From Trifolium pratense (lineage: Eukaryota > Streptophyta > Magnoliopsida > Fabales > Fabaceae), in assembly GCF_020283565.1 (NCBI RefSeq), contig NC_060064.1:13474337-13538336 (forward strand): a stretch of DNA of 64,000 bases, written 5' to 3'. Positions 36,022-53,889 of the stretch are shown here, in pieces. The notes under the pieces are model-generated. The model was not told where the DNA came from. It did no database searches and saw nothing but the letters and a program-made list of their open reading frames with translations. The number at the start of each line of letters is the position of its first letter. Position 1 is the stretch's first letter. A program made the position numbers and the translations under genes.

Positions 36022-37179
36022 ACCTCATTTACTTGTATCATCTCAATTATATCCTTACATTGATTTTCAAAATAGCTGTCCACGGATAAATACGAAAGCA
36101 TTGGTGTGTATAAGATTCCATCATGCCAAAAGGTCTTCATCTCTGGGCAGTTTGTAATGCTTATCGACCTACAGTGTGGCATCTCAACATAGCAAGGGAA
36201 AGAGCTTTGATGGAAACATTCGAGGCTAGGAAGATTCTCTAGTCTAATTCCTGCAATGATTGAATATTTTCATATAATGTTCAAGTTGGGAGACCTTGTG
36301 TTTGAGTATGTACCTTGTATTTCTCGGAATTATGACGATAATATATTGTCAAATTAAGATCTCCAAGTGTGGGTGTATCTACCAAATCCCATTCTATTTT
36401 ATGAAGGTTGGGTGTGTTTATGATAACATTTCCATAGGGAAAGGTTCTCATATTTGGACATTCTTCAATTGATAAGAGCCTGATATCATAGTTGTACACT
36501 CCTGAACAAAAACACTTGAGCTTTGGTACGCCACGAAACTCTAATTCCTTTAATTCTGGAAAAGAAATTTGAACATGATCCTCTTCAACAGTGAATAAAG
36601 GGATATCATAGTCATAATCTCCTGAACAAACACATTCCAGCTTAGGAAGATTAAAAAGTATCAATTTCTCCAGCTTAGGAAATAAAGTTTTGACTTTGTT
36701 GCCTTCTTTTATATATTCATCTCCCTTTGTTATTATCTCTTCCATCATTTCACATCCCTCAACTACTAAATTTTGAAGTTGCAAAAGACTTTTGGCCATG
36801 GAATGAGAGAGCAAACTCTTCAAATTGTGGCAATCTGAAACTCTAATATCTTTTAGATTCTGGAAGCTTACAACCTTTGTAATATTGTGTTTCCATATGT
36901 GACTCAATTTTGGCAAATATTGTAATGTCATCTTCTGCAGTTGATAATGTGTGATGTCATCACCTTCTTTTGTATCTTCTCCTCCTGATCCAAACACCTC
37001 AACTAGTGAATCACAATTACTTAAAGTAAGTTTTTTCACATGTTGAAACATATGTATCTCATTGTACGGCACAAGCATCAACAATTTATGAAATTCATTG
37101 ATATCTATTTCAGAGTTTCTGAAGAAGTATCTATCATTATGTAGTTTGGTCCAGTTCAACATCTTGAATCCTTGTGATG
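36022..37179 (-). CDS. CNL locus A, LRR exons 5 and 6
   Basis: Exon 5 is 37179-36314 (after GTGTAG, beginning SQGFKMLNWTKL, ending NSEKYK at GTACAT). Exon 6 is about 36253-36022 (LENLPSLECF..., ending VNE at GTATGA). Both encode leucine-rich repeats (e.g. LFPKLEKLILFNLPKLECV). Exon 5 needs a single leftover base from the previous exon to stay in frame, and exon 4 supplies this only through stop codons. These exons may therefore belong to a decayed or alternatively spliced 3' part. Confidence 0.6.
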
Positions 37180-37424
37180 CTACACATTCATTAACATATT
37201 TTCAAGAAATATCACATTACTATTATTCGAAAAATTGATGATTGGCTATTTAATTGACTACCTAGATTGCTAATAAATTATTTATTATATATAACAAATC
37301 ATGGTGAAGGTAATAATTTATCTATGAACACCTTAGACTTTGAGAGATAAGACTTACAAATGCTTTAAATCCTTGTATAACAATGTTGATGTCTTTCTTC
37401 TGTGCACAATAGTAGTTGAGAGAA

Positions 37425-42683
<5,259 letters not shown>

Positions 42684-42698
42684 CTTTCTTTGCTGCAA

Positions 42699-43170
42699 AG
42701 GATAGTAAATGACAGTATTATGTTAGTTTAGTAGTATAGTAATAGAACTAAAGTTGTGTTTCAGAATGAGAAAATTGTGTGTGAAAAGAATGACATAAAA
42801 AATATTAGTATAGAACAATGGTGAGCAATTCATACGGTTTATATTAGACTAGTTGTGCGAAATAACATTTGAGAAGAGTGGGGGATTAGAGTCTGCATGA
42901 TAAGACTTTGTTTGTTACGAGAAAAAATAGATAAGAGAGAAAGAGAAAGAAATAATGATTTTCTCTTGATTTTCTCATGGGACTGGCTACTTAGGTTATT
43001 GTTTAAAAAATAAAAAATGATACTTTTTGTATTGAAAATTGTGTATTTATTATTTTGACTAGTGTTTGATTTATCATATGTTTCTCTCTTTCTTACATTT
43101 TTTCTCTACTCATTTTTTTTTCTCAGCCAAACACGCGCTAATGGAGCGCAATCAACAGAAATTATCATAG
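42699..43170. other. CNL locus A upstream region
   Basis: Probable 5' UTR intron and promoter of the CNL gene. No clear TATA box was assigned. Confidence 0.35.
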
Positions 43171-44632
43171 GTATGTGATAACTCACTTTATGTGATGTTT
43201 TTAGGAAGTTATTACTTGGATTATTCCCTACCAATATGGTGATTAATCTTAATTTGAGTCAATAAAAGTAGATCATTAAGTAATTAGTAAATTATCGAGT
43301 CAAGCACACTATGTGCTATGTTTTGTGGATTTCATGTTATTTTCATGTGCAGAGTTTAGCTTGATGATATCGAGTGTCATGACAGTCCAGCGAGAGCTTA
43401 AATGCAAAGGCTTCAGCGCTTTCATCTGATAACCAGAGTCGTGACATTTGAGTCCGTACAACTGAGAAACGTGGCAGTCAAAGAGAAGTCAGGGCGTGAG
43501 CTGGCAAATGGATAAGATCAATTGGTTTCGGTCAAAGGCAAGACAGCTGGCGTCTGGAGAAAAAGCATCTAAAATGCAGGACAGCTGTTACCTCCCATGT
43601 GCTGACAATGTACTATCATAATACAAAAGAAAGGAATGTGCTTTATTCTTTGGGCTATTCTTGGAGGACAAGTAGAGAAAGCCCAATCCATATGAATTGA
43701 TATATAAGGAGACATAAAATCTGAAGTAAGGTGTTTGGAAACCCTAAGAGAGAATTTGGTAGCCTCCATCTCCTTCACAACTTCATTTTCCATCATTACT
43801 GTCCAGTGGAGCTGTCAACTGGAGTCACGACGGTGAAGATCATTAGCTATTCTTGGTTGTGATCTACTAGGTTTATCATTTCTAATTCTCTTTTGATGTT
43901 AGTTATGTGTAGACTTAGATCTCTATTTGTATGCTTCACTAAGCTCACCATGAGCTAAAACTCTTGTTGTTGGAATTATGTGATATTCAATGAAAGTCTA
44001 GTATTATCCATATGATTGATTATGGTGTTTATTGCATTTTTAATTCCTATGATTTTATGATATATGTTTGATTCAAGGTCCGACAAACTTAGAATTAAAT
44101 ACAAGTTTATTATTATGAGACATCTAGTAATAAATGGAACTTAGGAATTAATATGGTAGATTATGGACACATAACTCTTTCTTAATGGACTTAGACATAA
44201 GCCTTAAGGCCATAGTGAGAATGAAGCGTGCTAATCTGAACTAAAACGAATTAAGTGTGGACCTAGACACAGTAATCGCCTTATCCGCCGTTTTACATCT
44301 AACGCTGTAGACATACACCCCTAGGTAAGCTTGCTCACAAATGTTATGACACCCGTAATCAGTCACAGATACTAGATTGTTAGTTGAATGGATCATACTT
44401 CCAACATCACTACCAAATTTGATCTTTAAAATTCCCTTTTTAAATATTCTGTTTACAAACTCTGAAACAATGATATTATTTGGTTACCTTATTGCTCATG
44501 AATTGAAATGTGAATTTGTTTGTTTAGTGAAAATGTTCCCTTAGACAATCCTTGTGGGTACCATACTCTTTCTTATTACTTGCTGCAAATTGATTGTGTA
44601 TACTTGCACACGTTAATCAAGCGATCAGTATG
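43171..44632 (+). mobile_element. Solo LTR, 1,452 bp, TSD GTATG
   Basis: The LTR (43176-44627) starts TGATAACTC and ends AAGCGATCA, giving TGAT...ATCA ends. GTATG flanks it on both sides (43171-43175 and 44628-44632). A TATA box (TATATAAG at 43701) followed by a leader-like region supports plus orientation. There is no internal retrotransposon sequence, so it is a solo LTR left by LTR-LTR recombination. Related fragments lie at 30041 and 55136. Confidence 0.88.
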
Positions 44633-44697
44633 TCAGGGAATGGTCTGAAAATTGTATGCATGGTAAAATGTGTTGTTTTAAAAAACCTAAAGGATAT

Positions 44698-45002
44698 TGT
44701 TAGAAATAATATAAAACCATTGATATATGGCTCTATCCTAACACCTTAAGGTTTTGGGATAATCGGTTATTTGACATGGTATCAGAGCCTCTATGACTAA
44801 GTGGTCTAGAGTTCGATCTCCGCTCCCCTCACTTTCTAATTAAAAAGTGGAATTTAAGCATATGGTAGGTGGGCCTATGCATTATCCACGCTTCAAGCCC
44901 AAGTGAGCTCTTGCGTGAGGGGGCGTGTTAGAAATAATATATAACCATTGATATGGCTCTAGCCTAACACCTTAAGGTTTTGGGATAATTGGTTATTTGA
45001 CA
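44698..45002 (+). mobile_element. TRIM element, 305 bp
   Basis: Two short LTRs (44698-44776, 79 bp; 44926-45002, 77 bp) start TGTTAGAAATAATAT and end TTATTTGACA. TGGTATCAGAGCC, a perfect initiator-Met tRNA primer-binding site, directly follows the first LTR. GTGAGGGGGCG before the second serves as polypurine tract. Flanks are GATAT and GATAC (4 of 5). There is no coding capacity, as expected of terminal-repeat retrotransposons in miniature. Confidence 0.93.
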
Positions 45003-45206
45003 GATACAAAAATGAGGGAAGAAGAAGAAGAAGATTTTTTTTGTGTAAAAGATGTATTCTAAAGTTTGCAGCGTTGGTATGTCAAGTGCGACTAAAAGTC
45101 TCGTATTCGACGGAAAATTGGACGTTGAGTATTGTGTAAGTGAAATGACTCATATATCTAATAACTTGAGATTATCCGAAAATATGTGGTGTCTATAATT
45201 TCACTT

Positions 45207-45874
45207 GTATGGAACATGGTTGTCAAAATCAGGATCCCACTAAAGATCATTGGGGTATAGAAAAAGCGTAGATCGTAGGATCGTAACAAGGATCGTAAGA
45301 TCTCACCAAATAGACAATTATAAAAATAACTAAGAAAAATTAACTTAACATAAATAATTTATTATACTAATTTTTTTTATAATAATAATTTATTTATTTT
45401 TTACATATAAAAAGAAATTAATAAAAATAATCAATTAAAAACACTCATTGGTAGGTGAATCCCATTATCCCAAGTATTTAAACCAATTAAAATCCACCGA
45501 CTCCATTAAAGGATGGCAAATTTCCAAGTAATTAAAGCAAACAAAACCCAACCGAGTCCCAAGTTCAGTGAATTCCTCCTTTTCGATGGAAAATGATTCA
45601 GTATTGAGTTGAAACGGTGCAATCTGGACCCGGGTTAAACGGGTCGAAACGGGTCAAACAGTGTAGGCGCGGGTCAAAACAGTCCAAATCTGGGTAAAAC
45701 GGGTGCGAGAGAAAGCGCGGCTACCACGATTTCACGAGTTTCCTCTGCGTTCTCACCGCTCCGGCATATTTAGCGATTTTTTATCCGCTCCGACACGGTG
45801 GAAGGAAAATACACGTGAGATCGTAAGTACGATCTCACGATTTAACTCCCACACTTAACAACCATGGTATGGAA
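45207..45874. mobile_element. hAT-like non-autonomous element, 652 bp
   Basis: The element (45215-45866) begins CATGGTTGTCAA and ends TTAACAACCATG, nearly perfect inverted repeats. GTATGGAA occurs at 45207-45214 and 45867-45874. GATCGTA / TACGATC blocks repeat inside near both ends. It has no ORF. Confidence 0.9.
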
Positions 45875-48184
45875 GAAAAAAAATTCCACTTGCGGTTGCT
45901 CTAACTCAATGTGATCTCATGGTTTCTAAGACAATGTTACTCATAAATATTCTTCTCATCTTCCCTCAGAAACATTATCCAAAACAATGTGAGGGATTCC
46001 CCACCCTTGTCCTTCCTCCCCTCCCTCCAATGACCTCCGCTACAGTTTTCTCCTAACACTCACCAAAACGTGAGGGTAACAACTTACGCTCAACTCAAAT
46101 TTGATAGAAAAAAAATAGTTTGAACTCCAATGTGTGCATGCCTCAATTGTTGTAAAATTAATTTTTCACGTTTACATTATAAATTTCACTAAAATATAAT
46201 TTGGCTCTTAATAGATTTCTTATTTCATATTTTGAACTAAATTGTCATTGATTACATGTTTACATTGTCAAGATAGTCTAAGCCAGTGACAATTAAGATC
46301 CATGTGTGTTGTGTAGGGTAGTTGTGTTAAAAATTTGGGAAGCCTCAATTTGCACAATCATAAAATATGTGGACCATTGCAATTAAACTTAAAAAATAGC
46401 TATAAGCACGGACACCTGACAGGACACGAATGCGGGCACGTCGATACTGCTAAAATAAAAAACATAGGACGCCGACACCACTAAATATTTATAAAATATC
46501 TAAATTGAAAATCAAAATATATACATGTGCATCTTAGTTGAACAAGTTATTTCGTTAAAAAAAAAAAGTTTTAAAACAAGATGCAATAGTATACGATCTT
46601 TATTTATCCATTACTATCGGAAAAGCTAAGAATATTGTAATCAAAATGTAAAGTATTTAATCCATCATTGATCAACATTGTTTTTTTGACAATCTTTAAC
46701 CGTTGAAGATATGTGTGATATGTTATGTGTCTAAGGAGAGTAGAAACAAAGAAAATAAATCTTTTGGGATACTTGTCCGACACATGTTATACGAGTTTCT
46801 TACAGGTGTCAGATATCGATCCAAGGAGTGTCAGAGTAAAGGAAATTTTTTTGATCGTTAAACGGTGGACAACTCATGTTTTTTGATATGAGATGGGACA
46901 ACCCAAATATATAACTAAATCATGTAGTTACATCAAGGAATCCAAATCGGAGTCCATTAAGATCAATTTGACTTAATTTTTAAAATGTTATTTCAAAATA
47001 TTATATTATGGTGAATTACACACTTTTTTGTTACTATTTTATTGATAAATTTATATGTAATTTCAAACAATACAATAACTAAAAAGCATAATATAGTTTC
47101 TCAATAATTGAAAAAGGGAAAAAAGAAAATATAAAGTTCAAAGCTATTGTCATGTGAGCGTGTAGAAAATGAACATATAAAAAATAAAACATGAGAAGCA
47201 AAAAATTGACAACAAATATGTTATATCTGTTGGGGAAAATCAGACTGAATAGTCTCTTTAGAAATGAGAACAACTCTACAAGTGATGTTCTTATTTCTTT
47301 CTTAGCATTTCCTTCACGAAAAGCATATTTTTGTTTCTTATTGCTGTATAACAAGAAAAGAAAGTAGAAGTTATTCTTATGGTATATATTTGCTTTGCTT
47401 TGCAATTTATATATATGCTTTTCTTGACACAAAAACTATGCCATAAGAATCTCACTAGTATTTGATCTATACAAGAGACATGTATGGGATAGTTTTCTAG
47501 TGTAAAATGTTGAAGCATATGTTACTTGGTTCAAATTTGCAAAAATTTGTAATAGACCAAAGACATTAATCCTCTGTGACAATATGATCTGGTTGAATGC
47601 GTCTTTGGCGAGATAGTAGTGGTTAGAACTTAGAAGAAAATAACATATTGAGAGGAAGGGTCATGAACAAAAGATTCTACCTCATGTAAGAGGCAGGCTC
47701 AGAATTTCACCAAAGGAATCGAAGATTGTACCTCGGCATTAGATTTTTTTGTGCTAGCAATTTGTGCAGCCAAACTCCTACAATAAAAGTAAATCAAGAT
47801 AAATCAATCAGATTTGGTTTTTATGAAAAGAAATTAAATTCAAACAAAAGAAGAAATTCAAATCATTAAATCCTCACCTAGTGAGTGATGGGTCGATGAA
47901 TCGGATCCGCTTGTTTCTTTTCACATGTCTCAGTTTTTCTGTGCAGCAACAAAACAAAAACAATTGAATCCGGTTGTTCCTTAGGCTCGCACAAGAGCTA
48001 CATAAAATTCAGAAGTGTGACTCGGTATGAAAGTGTGTTAAAGTATGTGTCATTTTAGAGTAACAAATATAATTATAAAATGGTAAATCTCTCAAGGAGT
48101 CAAGATAATTGTGTCATTTTCCCTTATTGTATTGTATGTATATATGTATATTTCAGAAGTAATTTTTCTAGTCCTCCTAGCCAA
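45875..48184. other. AT-rich intergenic DNA
   Basis: No supported gene. A GC-richer patch near 46410-46480 (GACACCTGACAGGACACG...) and near 46770-46830 looks like a decayed repeat. The frame 47079-47432 (-) has no family resemblance. Confidence 0.4.
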
Positions 48185-48690
48185 TTTTTTTTTGTAAACT
48201 GCAAAATTTTATTGAAAGAGTTCTCAGCACAAGACGTGCACAGAAAACTCCAAACAGTTATAAGGAAAAGTCCATAAACTGGACCGAACACTAAAGATCC
48301 AATACAATGAAAACCAAAACCAGAGAAATAAAAAATACAGGGAACAGCAACATAGGGGCAAAGCAGCAGAAAAAACTGCACACCCGCAAAAGACTAAACA
48401 GTACACTATCACCTTGTCATGCATATCGCTGCCGGTTCCAAATTCCATTCATAGAACAAACACGGAGATACTTTCGATCTTCCTATCCACCATTTTCAAG
48501 AGGTAATTTTTACATCATCCAACACACCTGCCATATCAATAAACCCGTTTTCAAAAATATCCCTTTTTCGATAACGCCACAGTGACCAAATAACCGCATT
48601 CCAGATCATCGCCATAGATTTCCTCTTGTGTTTACTACCTGGAGTTGAAGCCAGCAGGTACATACATAGTGGCAATAAATTAGGCACAAC
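48185..48690 (-). pseudogene. 5'-truncated LINE, 3' end with poly(A)
   Basis: The minus-strand frame ending near 48496 (IWNAVIWSLWRYRKRDIFEN... DDVKITS) matches the zinc-binding C-terminal end of plant LINE reverse transcriptases. A TGA stands where the family has a Trp codon. About 300 nt of 3' UTR follow, with AATAAAA, and then an A9 run (T run at 48187-48195 on plus). No target duplication was identified. Confidence 0.65.
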
Positions 48691-48987
48691 AGTACGATAA
48701 AACTATAGAATTCTTCAAGGGTGGAGAACATGTTCAATTAAACCACAAACAAACCCTATTCAAAATCTTTTTTTTTTTTTCACTATCACTAAATAGATGA
48801 TTAAATTCCAAATTTTTGTCAATGAATAATAATAAAAAGGACTATATGTAACTGCAAGTAATTTATTACCTGAGCAGTAATTTTAGAGCCAATGCGTCCG
48901 ACAATGACATGACACTGACACAGAAAAGGAAGGAATGAATTGAAAATCCAAAGAGAAAGTATCAGCCAAACAAACAGGGACAGTATT
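48691..48987. other. Left flank of duplicated block B
   Basis: No recognised feature. Homology with copy A starts abruptly at 48988. Confidence 0.4.
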
Positions 48988-50162
48988 GCTGACCTAATGA
49001 ATTCAAAACCTAAATGAGTATACTAGAACTTTCCGAAATATTGAGAAAGCAAAGTTCACTAGATATTTTGTATACAATTATGATTATTCTGCTTGTATTA
49101 CCACAAAAGAAATCACCAGAACTCAGCAAGACCAATAGGAAAAAGATTTTATTTTTTTTCATGAATCATCAATATTTTGATAAAGAAAACTTTCAATGGT
49201 AAGAAACTACATGTTGGTGAGAAATCCTGAAGATTTCAATCAAGAGAAACAGGAGAGTTTGGAGATTAATCATGAACTAGGGGCTCACAATAATTTTGAT
49301 ATCGAGTGATGTTATTTTTGACAAACACTTTTTGCAAAACTTTCAATACATTATTTTAATGAAGTTACGCTTTGGTCCCAAAAAATTAGGTTGGTGTCAA
49401 TTCAGTCCCTAAAAGTTAAGCAGCGGCAATTTAGTCTTCAGAAGATGGAGAGTGACATTAATTTAGTTATCTAAAGAAAGTGACATGATTAGGAAATGCC
49501 ATCAATTTAGTCCTTAAGTTCACGGTTTGTGCACAGAAGGATTTTTTTATGTCAATTTCCATTGTTAAGGAACTAATGTCACTTAAGTTTCATACTAAAA
49601 GTAATGTCAACAGAGCCTTTGAAGGAAACAAATGGATTATTACACTGTTTCTTTGTTTAAACATATTGGGATATCAGCAGGTTATGAACAGTGTTTGTGC
49701 AAGTAGCATTACATTTTTCTGTTAATTCCCAAAACAAAGGATATTGAACCCCCAGAACTGATCAGGGTAGACACCCAAAATTTCTTGGTAAATCATTGAT
49801 TCTATGTAAGGACATATTATGCATAAATAGTAATGAGCCCCTTGAATCTTATATGTTTATGAATGAAGCAAGGTTATTGCCAGTTTGAAGCAAACACAAT
49901 AAGCTTGTCCTCAAACTGGAAGGCTAAATAAATCAAACACTACCCACCATAATTTTTAAATAGTTCTATAACATTAAAGATAAGTGCATTTTAAACTGAC
50001 AACTTTTTGATGAAATGAATTGAAGTTTATTTATATACTGCCCATTATGGAGGAACAATCAGATATTTTCTTCATACCCAAAAAATCAGGAGATTGATGA
50101 TAACTAAGAAGCTAGAACACAACAATGCATTATGAAGAAATTTAATGAGAAAGATTTGTTAC

Positions 50163-51875
50163 TGGTAGAATAAGTCTTCTCTTCCGGTAAATATACTTGG
50201 AGGGTGTTCTGGAAAAGGAATAGGAGAACTCAGTTCAGCATCAAACTCATGACTCTGTTCAGCATCACTGACTTTTTCTACTTGTCCAGCTTTTGTTGGT
50301 GTTTCAACCTGCTCATTCATGGAATGATATAATACAGTTAAAAATATTGGGGGTTAGCTTCAATCCGTACCAAAAAAAAGCATTATCTTATTTCTTCCAT
50401 ATACTATTTGCAAGTCATGCTCCTAAGAAATCTCTCAAGTTCACTAATTGAAGGAGGGAGATACACTATTTGCAATTTTGGAAAGCGATTATAATCAGCA
50501 GACATATACAAGTAAAACAGATCATATAAAGCATAAGTATATGGATAGGAATTTTTACCTTGAGCTGTCTCTTGTACTGTGATTGGGGATATATGTATCC
50601 ATAGTAAATGGATTGTGAACCAAGGGAAACTGTTATAATGGTGTATAGCTGCATATTAATACATCCGAAGAAAGGTAACATCAAACCGGCTAACAGAGAG
50701 TGGGAAATCCAGATAACAATAATGATTTACTAAGTACAATAACTCATCAGTCTTCAGCTAGAGTCCTTACCACTGCCATATAGAATTGAGTTGGGAGCTA
50801 CATAAAGAAATAAAACAAATCATTAAGCATACTGATAATGGAAGAAGTAATAGCAAACTTTAAAGATAGCTCCTAAGACTTAAGAGGAAAGCTACTTTAA
50901 TATTTAAGACACGAGAGAGATACTCACAGTTGTAGGTTCCAGCATGCACCCAAATACGTTGAATAGATCTCTGCAGTACATAAACATACCGTATAAAAAT
51001 AGTGAATGAGCCATGCTAGCGGACTAGGATCAGTAAGTGTATCATTAAAAATGAGAATAAAACATTCAAAGATGAGATTATATGTCAATATTTATAGAAA
51101 ATCCATGCTGATTTTTTTGTTTCCATTTTAAGCATACACCAAATTGCTTCCTACAGGATATACTTCCATTGAACTACATCCCTAAAGAGAATTTGAACAG
51201 TTTTTTTTTGCAGAAATCACATTCATCAATCTAGTAATGTGAGATCTCAAATGACATAATCAAGGTTAAAAAGATTACATTAAGTACCAAGATGTGTTAT
51301 AGATACAAATAGACCAGCAAAACAGACAAACAGATAAAACTGCATAGTTAACAATCAATTATTTAAGAATAAGCCATCATTTTAGCTCCTTGAATGTCAT
51401 TCTCTATCCAATTTTTTTGACACAAAGTATATAAAAATCCGTCACGTTGGTCCCTAACATCTTAATAGCATGAATTAAATTGACAAATTTATATACTTTT
51501 TAGGGACTACTAATTATACTGATATATTTTAGGGACTAAATTGATGATTTATTCATTATTTAAACCGAATCAGACAAGCAAAATGCAAGCAGCCCTTACA
51601 AAATCTCATTGAAAAGCTAACTTACCCAATAATCCAAGTGATCAAGAAAGTTGCAGAGAGACCATCAGTAGATTTTGCTCTATAGTTAGTGATTATTTGA
51701 GGTATCTCAGCAACAACCCAAATAACAACACTTACTAAACCTAAGGCGAAAGAAGCTGTCTCCTTCCCACTGCTCATATTCTTTCTGGCTAATTCCAAAC
51801 AATGCTGATTACTTTGACACCACGGTAAAATGTTGAAGCTCTCAAACACTCCCATTGCGTCAAATAAACCGATAT
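50163..51875 (-). pseudogene. PQ-loop transporter, truncated copy B (5' five exons only)
   Basis: Exons equivalent to the first five of the gene at 20788-28209 lie at 51875-51626, 50970-50928, 50797-50771, 50648-50559 and 50308-50163. All splice sites are kept (one acceptor changed from GCAG to GTAG). Only the first PQ motif remains. The next exon is cut after 6 nt at 48988, so the second PQ loop and the C-terminal helices are missing. A solo LTR has split its upstream region. Changes from copy A are few, so decay is recent. Confidence 0.85.
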
Positions 51876-52129
51876 CTACAATCCACAAATGAAATATCAA
51901 ATAAACAACAACAAAGCCTTTAGCACTTCAAAATGGTACTCTCCGGTCACTATTATAAGTCAAAATTTCATTTATTAGATTCATTGAATGTATGTGGTCG
52001 ATATTATAAACCAGATACATCAATTATTCAACTAACTCGTGTCAGAAGAAAGTCAAGAAACCAAATTGGTCAAATGAATAACTAATGTATCTCGTCAATA
52101 TTATAATCACACATCACATGATGACAGAC

Positions 52130-52138
<9 letters not shown>

Positions 52139-52202
<64 letters not shown>
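52139..52202. repeat. (TA)n microsatellite
   Basis: About 31 pure TA units, expanded relative to the short run at 28452-28463 in copy A. Confidence 0.9.
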
Positions 52203-52206
<4 letters not shown>

Positions 52207-52513
52207 ATTATGGCAATAACAAAAAGAAGTAATACTATATAATAAAATGGAATCTTGAAGAAGTTAATGGGTTTTTCATGTGAATCAAAGAATGAAAATT
52301 GAATATTAAGAAACCAACAACATTGAATTCACATTGATTGATTGATTGAATGAAACGAACAAGAAGAACACATTGCAAAGAAAAAGGATTGATTGTGAAG
52401 TGGAAAGTACCAAAGTTTGGGTCAAGTTGTTACATTTGCATGCGGCGCATTCGCAATCGCAATTAGAAATGAATGAATACTTCACTTCAATTTCGATCAG
52501 AATATTCAGTGTG

Positions 52514-53889
52514 TCTGTTGATGACCTATTCGCAAGTGTACGAATTGCCACGTAGTAATAAAAATGAGTTGTCGATCCACATGGATTGCGCGACTAAACA
52601 AGTATAATAGTGTCTATAAACATCATGCAATAATAAAACATAAATTGGGGATTTGTTTGAGTGATTGATTGGTATGAAAAACGTGCTTAGTAATAAATGG
52701 AAAAGCGAGGTAGAATCATCGGAATCACCTAGTCTATAGCTTAATCACATGCAATCTACCGTATCATATGAAATTACTCAAGTGTTCACAACTGGATCAA
52801 CAAATTAGTGAATTGCAATCTCTTGTCAAAATCCACTCTATTCGTTGTCGATACTCCCCCGATCTCTCGGGTGTAAGCTACCTACAACGAATGATATGAA
52901 AGCGCGTTGATCATTCGCTACACTATGTTTCAATCTCTCGACCGGAAACACTCGAGTGCTTAATGCAATTCAGTTCAGAAATTAAACTAATATTCTCATA
53001 CGTGACTTAACTCAAAATTATTATAACACTAATGAAGGATTATAAGGCATTAAGTACAGATTTGCATTAAGTAAACACTATAAAAAAGAGTAAATTCATA
53101 CAATATAGCAGATTACATTAGATCCATCTACATCCTAAGCTATCCTAGATCCTACCTCCACAAGAAGTCTAGCTCCTCATGTTGCTTCGTTCGCCTCTTC
53201 GCTTCAACTTCATGGCGTGTGAATCCATGCTGCTGAGGTGCTTGAAGCTATCCTATGAAGTTCAGGATCCAACTATGAAAGCTCCTAAAACCAGATTGTA
53301 GATGAACAGTAGCAGATTTTCCACCCCAGAACCAAAAAACTGAGATTTCAATATATAGTATACGCAACCACGCCGCGCGCCAGATCTGCCACGCCGCGCG
53401 TGGTTGCAAATCCTCTGTCCACGCCGCGCGTGTACCTGCCCCACGCCGCGCGTGATGATATCTGAAGGCTCTGATCCTTGATTTTGACTTATTTGCGCCG
53501 CGCGTGATGGTCCCTACGCCCCCAGCGTAGTTCAACTTTTCCATCACGCCGCGCGTGACCATCCTCCACGCCGGGCGTAGTTGAACTTGGCAAAAACACC
53601 TCTCTGGTCAGTGAATTACGCCGCGCGTGATGAGGTCCCACGCCGGGCGTAATTCAAGTAAAAATGGGTCTTCTCTGATGCAGCTCTTCACGCTGCGCGT
53701 GGCCTTCCCACGCCCCCAGCGTAGTGTATTTCAGCATTTTCCTGCACATTTTCCTGCTTTCTTAGATAACAAGTAATCATGCTTATGAATAGATTTCTCT
53801 TGAATTTATTGCTTAAAACCTACTAAAATGCATCTAATGTTGCTAAAATAGGCATGGATTAGAGAGTGTGACGATCCGTCATCATCTGT
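52514..53889 (-). mobile_element. Solo LTR, 1,366 bp, TSD TCTGT, copy B only
   Basis: The LTR (52519-53884) begins TGATGACC and ends GTCATCA. TCTGT flanks it at 52514-52518 and 53885-53889. Copy A has the empty site near 28783. The minus orientation is inferred from the resemblance of the 52519 end (GCAAGTGTACGAATT) to the reversed end of the solo LTR at 43176-44627. It carries a CpG-rich palindrome cluster. The frame 53248-53562 (-) with repeated ARRG/ARRA is a by-product of that cluster. Confidence 0.88.
53368..53725. repeat. CpG-rich palindrome cluster ACGC(n)GCGT
   Basis: Twelve copies of a short inverted motif in ~355 bp: ACGCCGCGCGT in most, plus variants ACGCCGGGCGT, ACGCCCCCAGCGT and ACGCTGCGCGT. 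The last eight form four dimers of about 35 bp, each a CGCGCGTG-type unit followed by a GCGTA-type unit. It is a sharp GC island in AT-rich DNA. Confidence 0.85.

Noticed and set aside
47079..47432. 117-codon hydrophobic frame
   Set aside because: AT-rich Phe/Leu/Tyr-rich composition typical of chance frames in AT-rich DNA; no family recognised.
53248..53562. 104-codon frame with ARRG/ARRA repeats
   Set aside because: A translation artefact of the CpG-rich palindrome cluster in a solo LTR.
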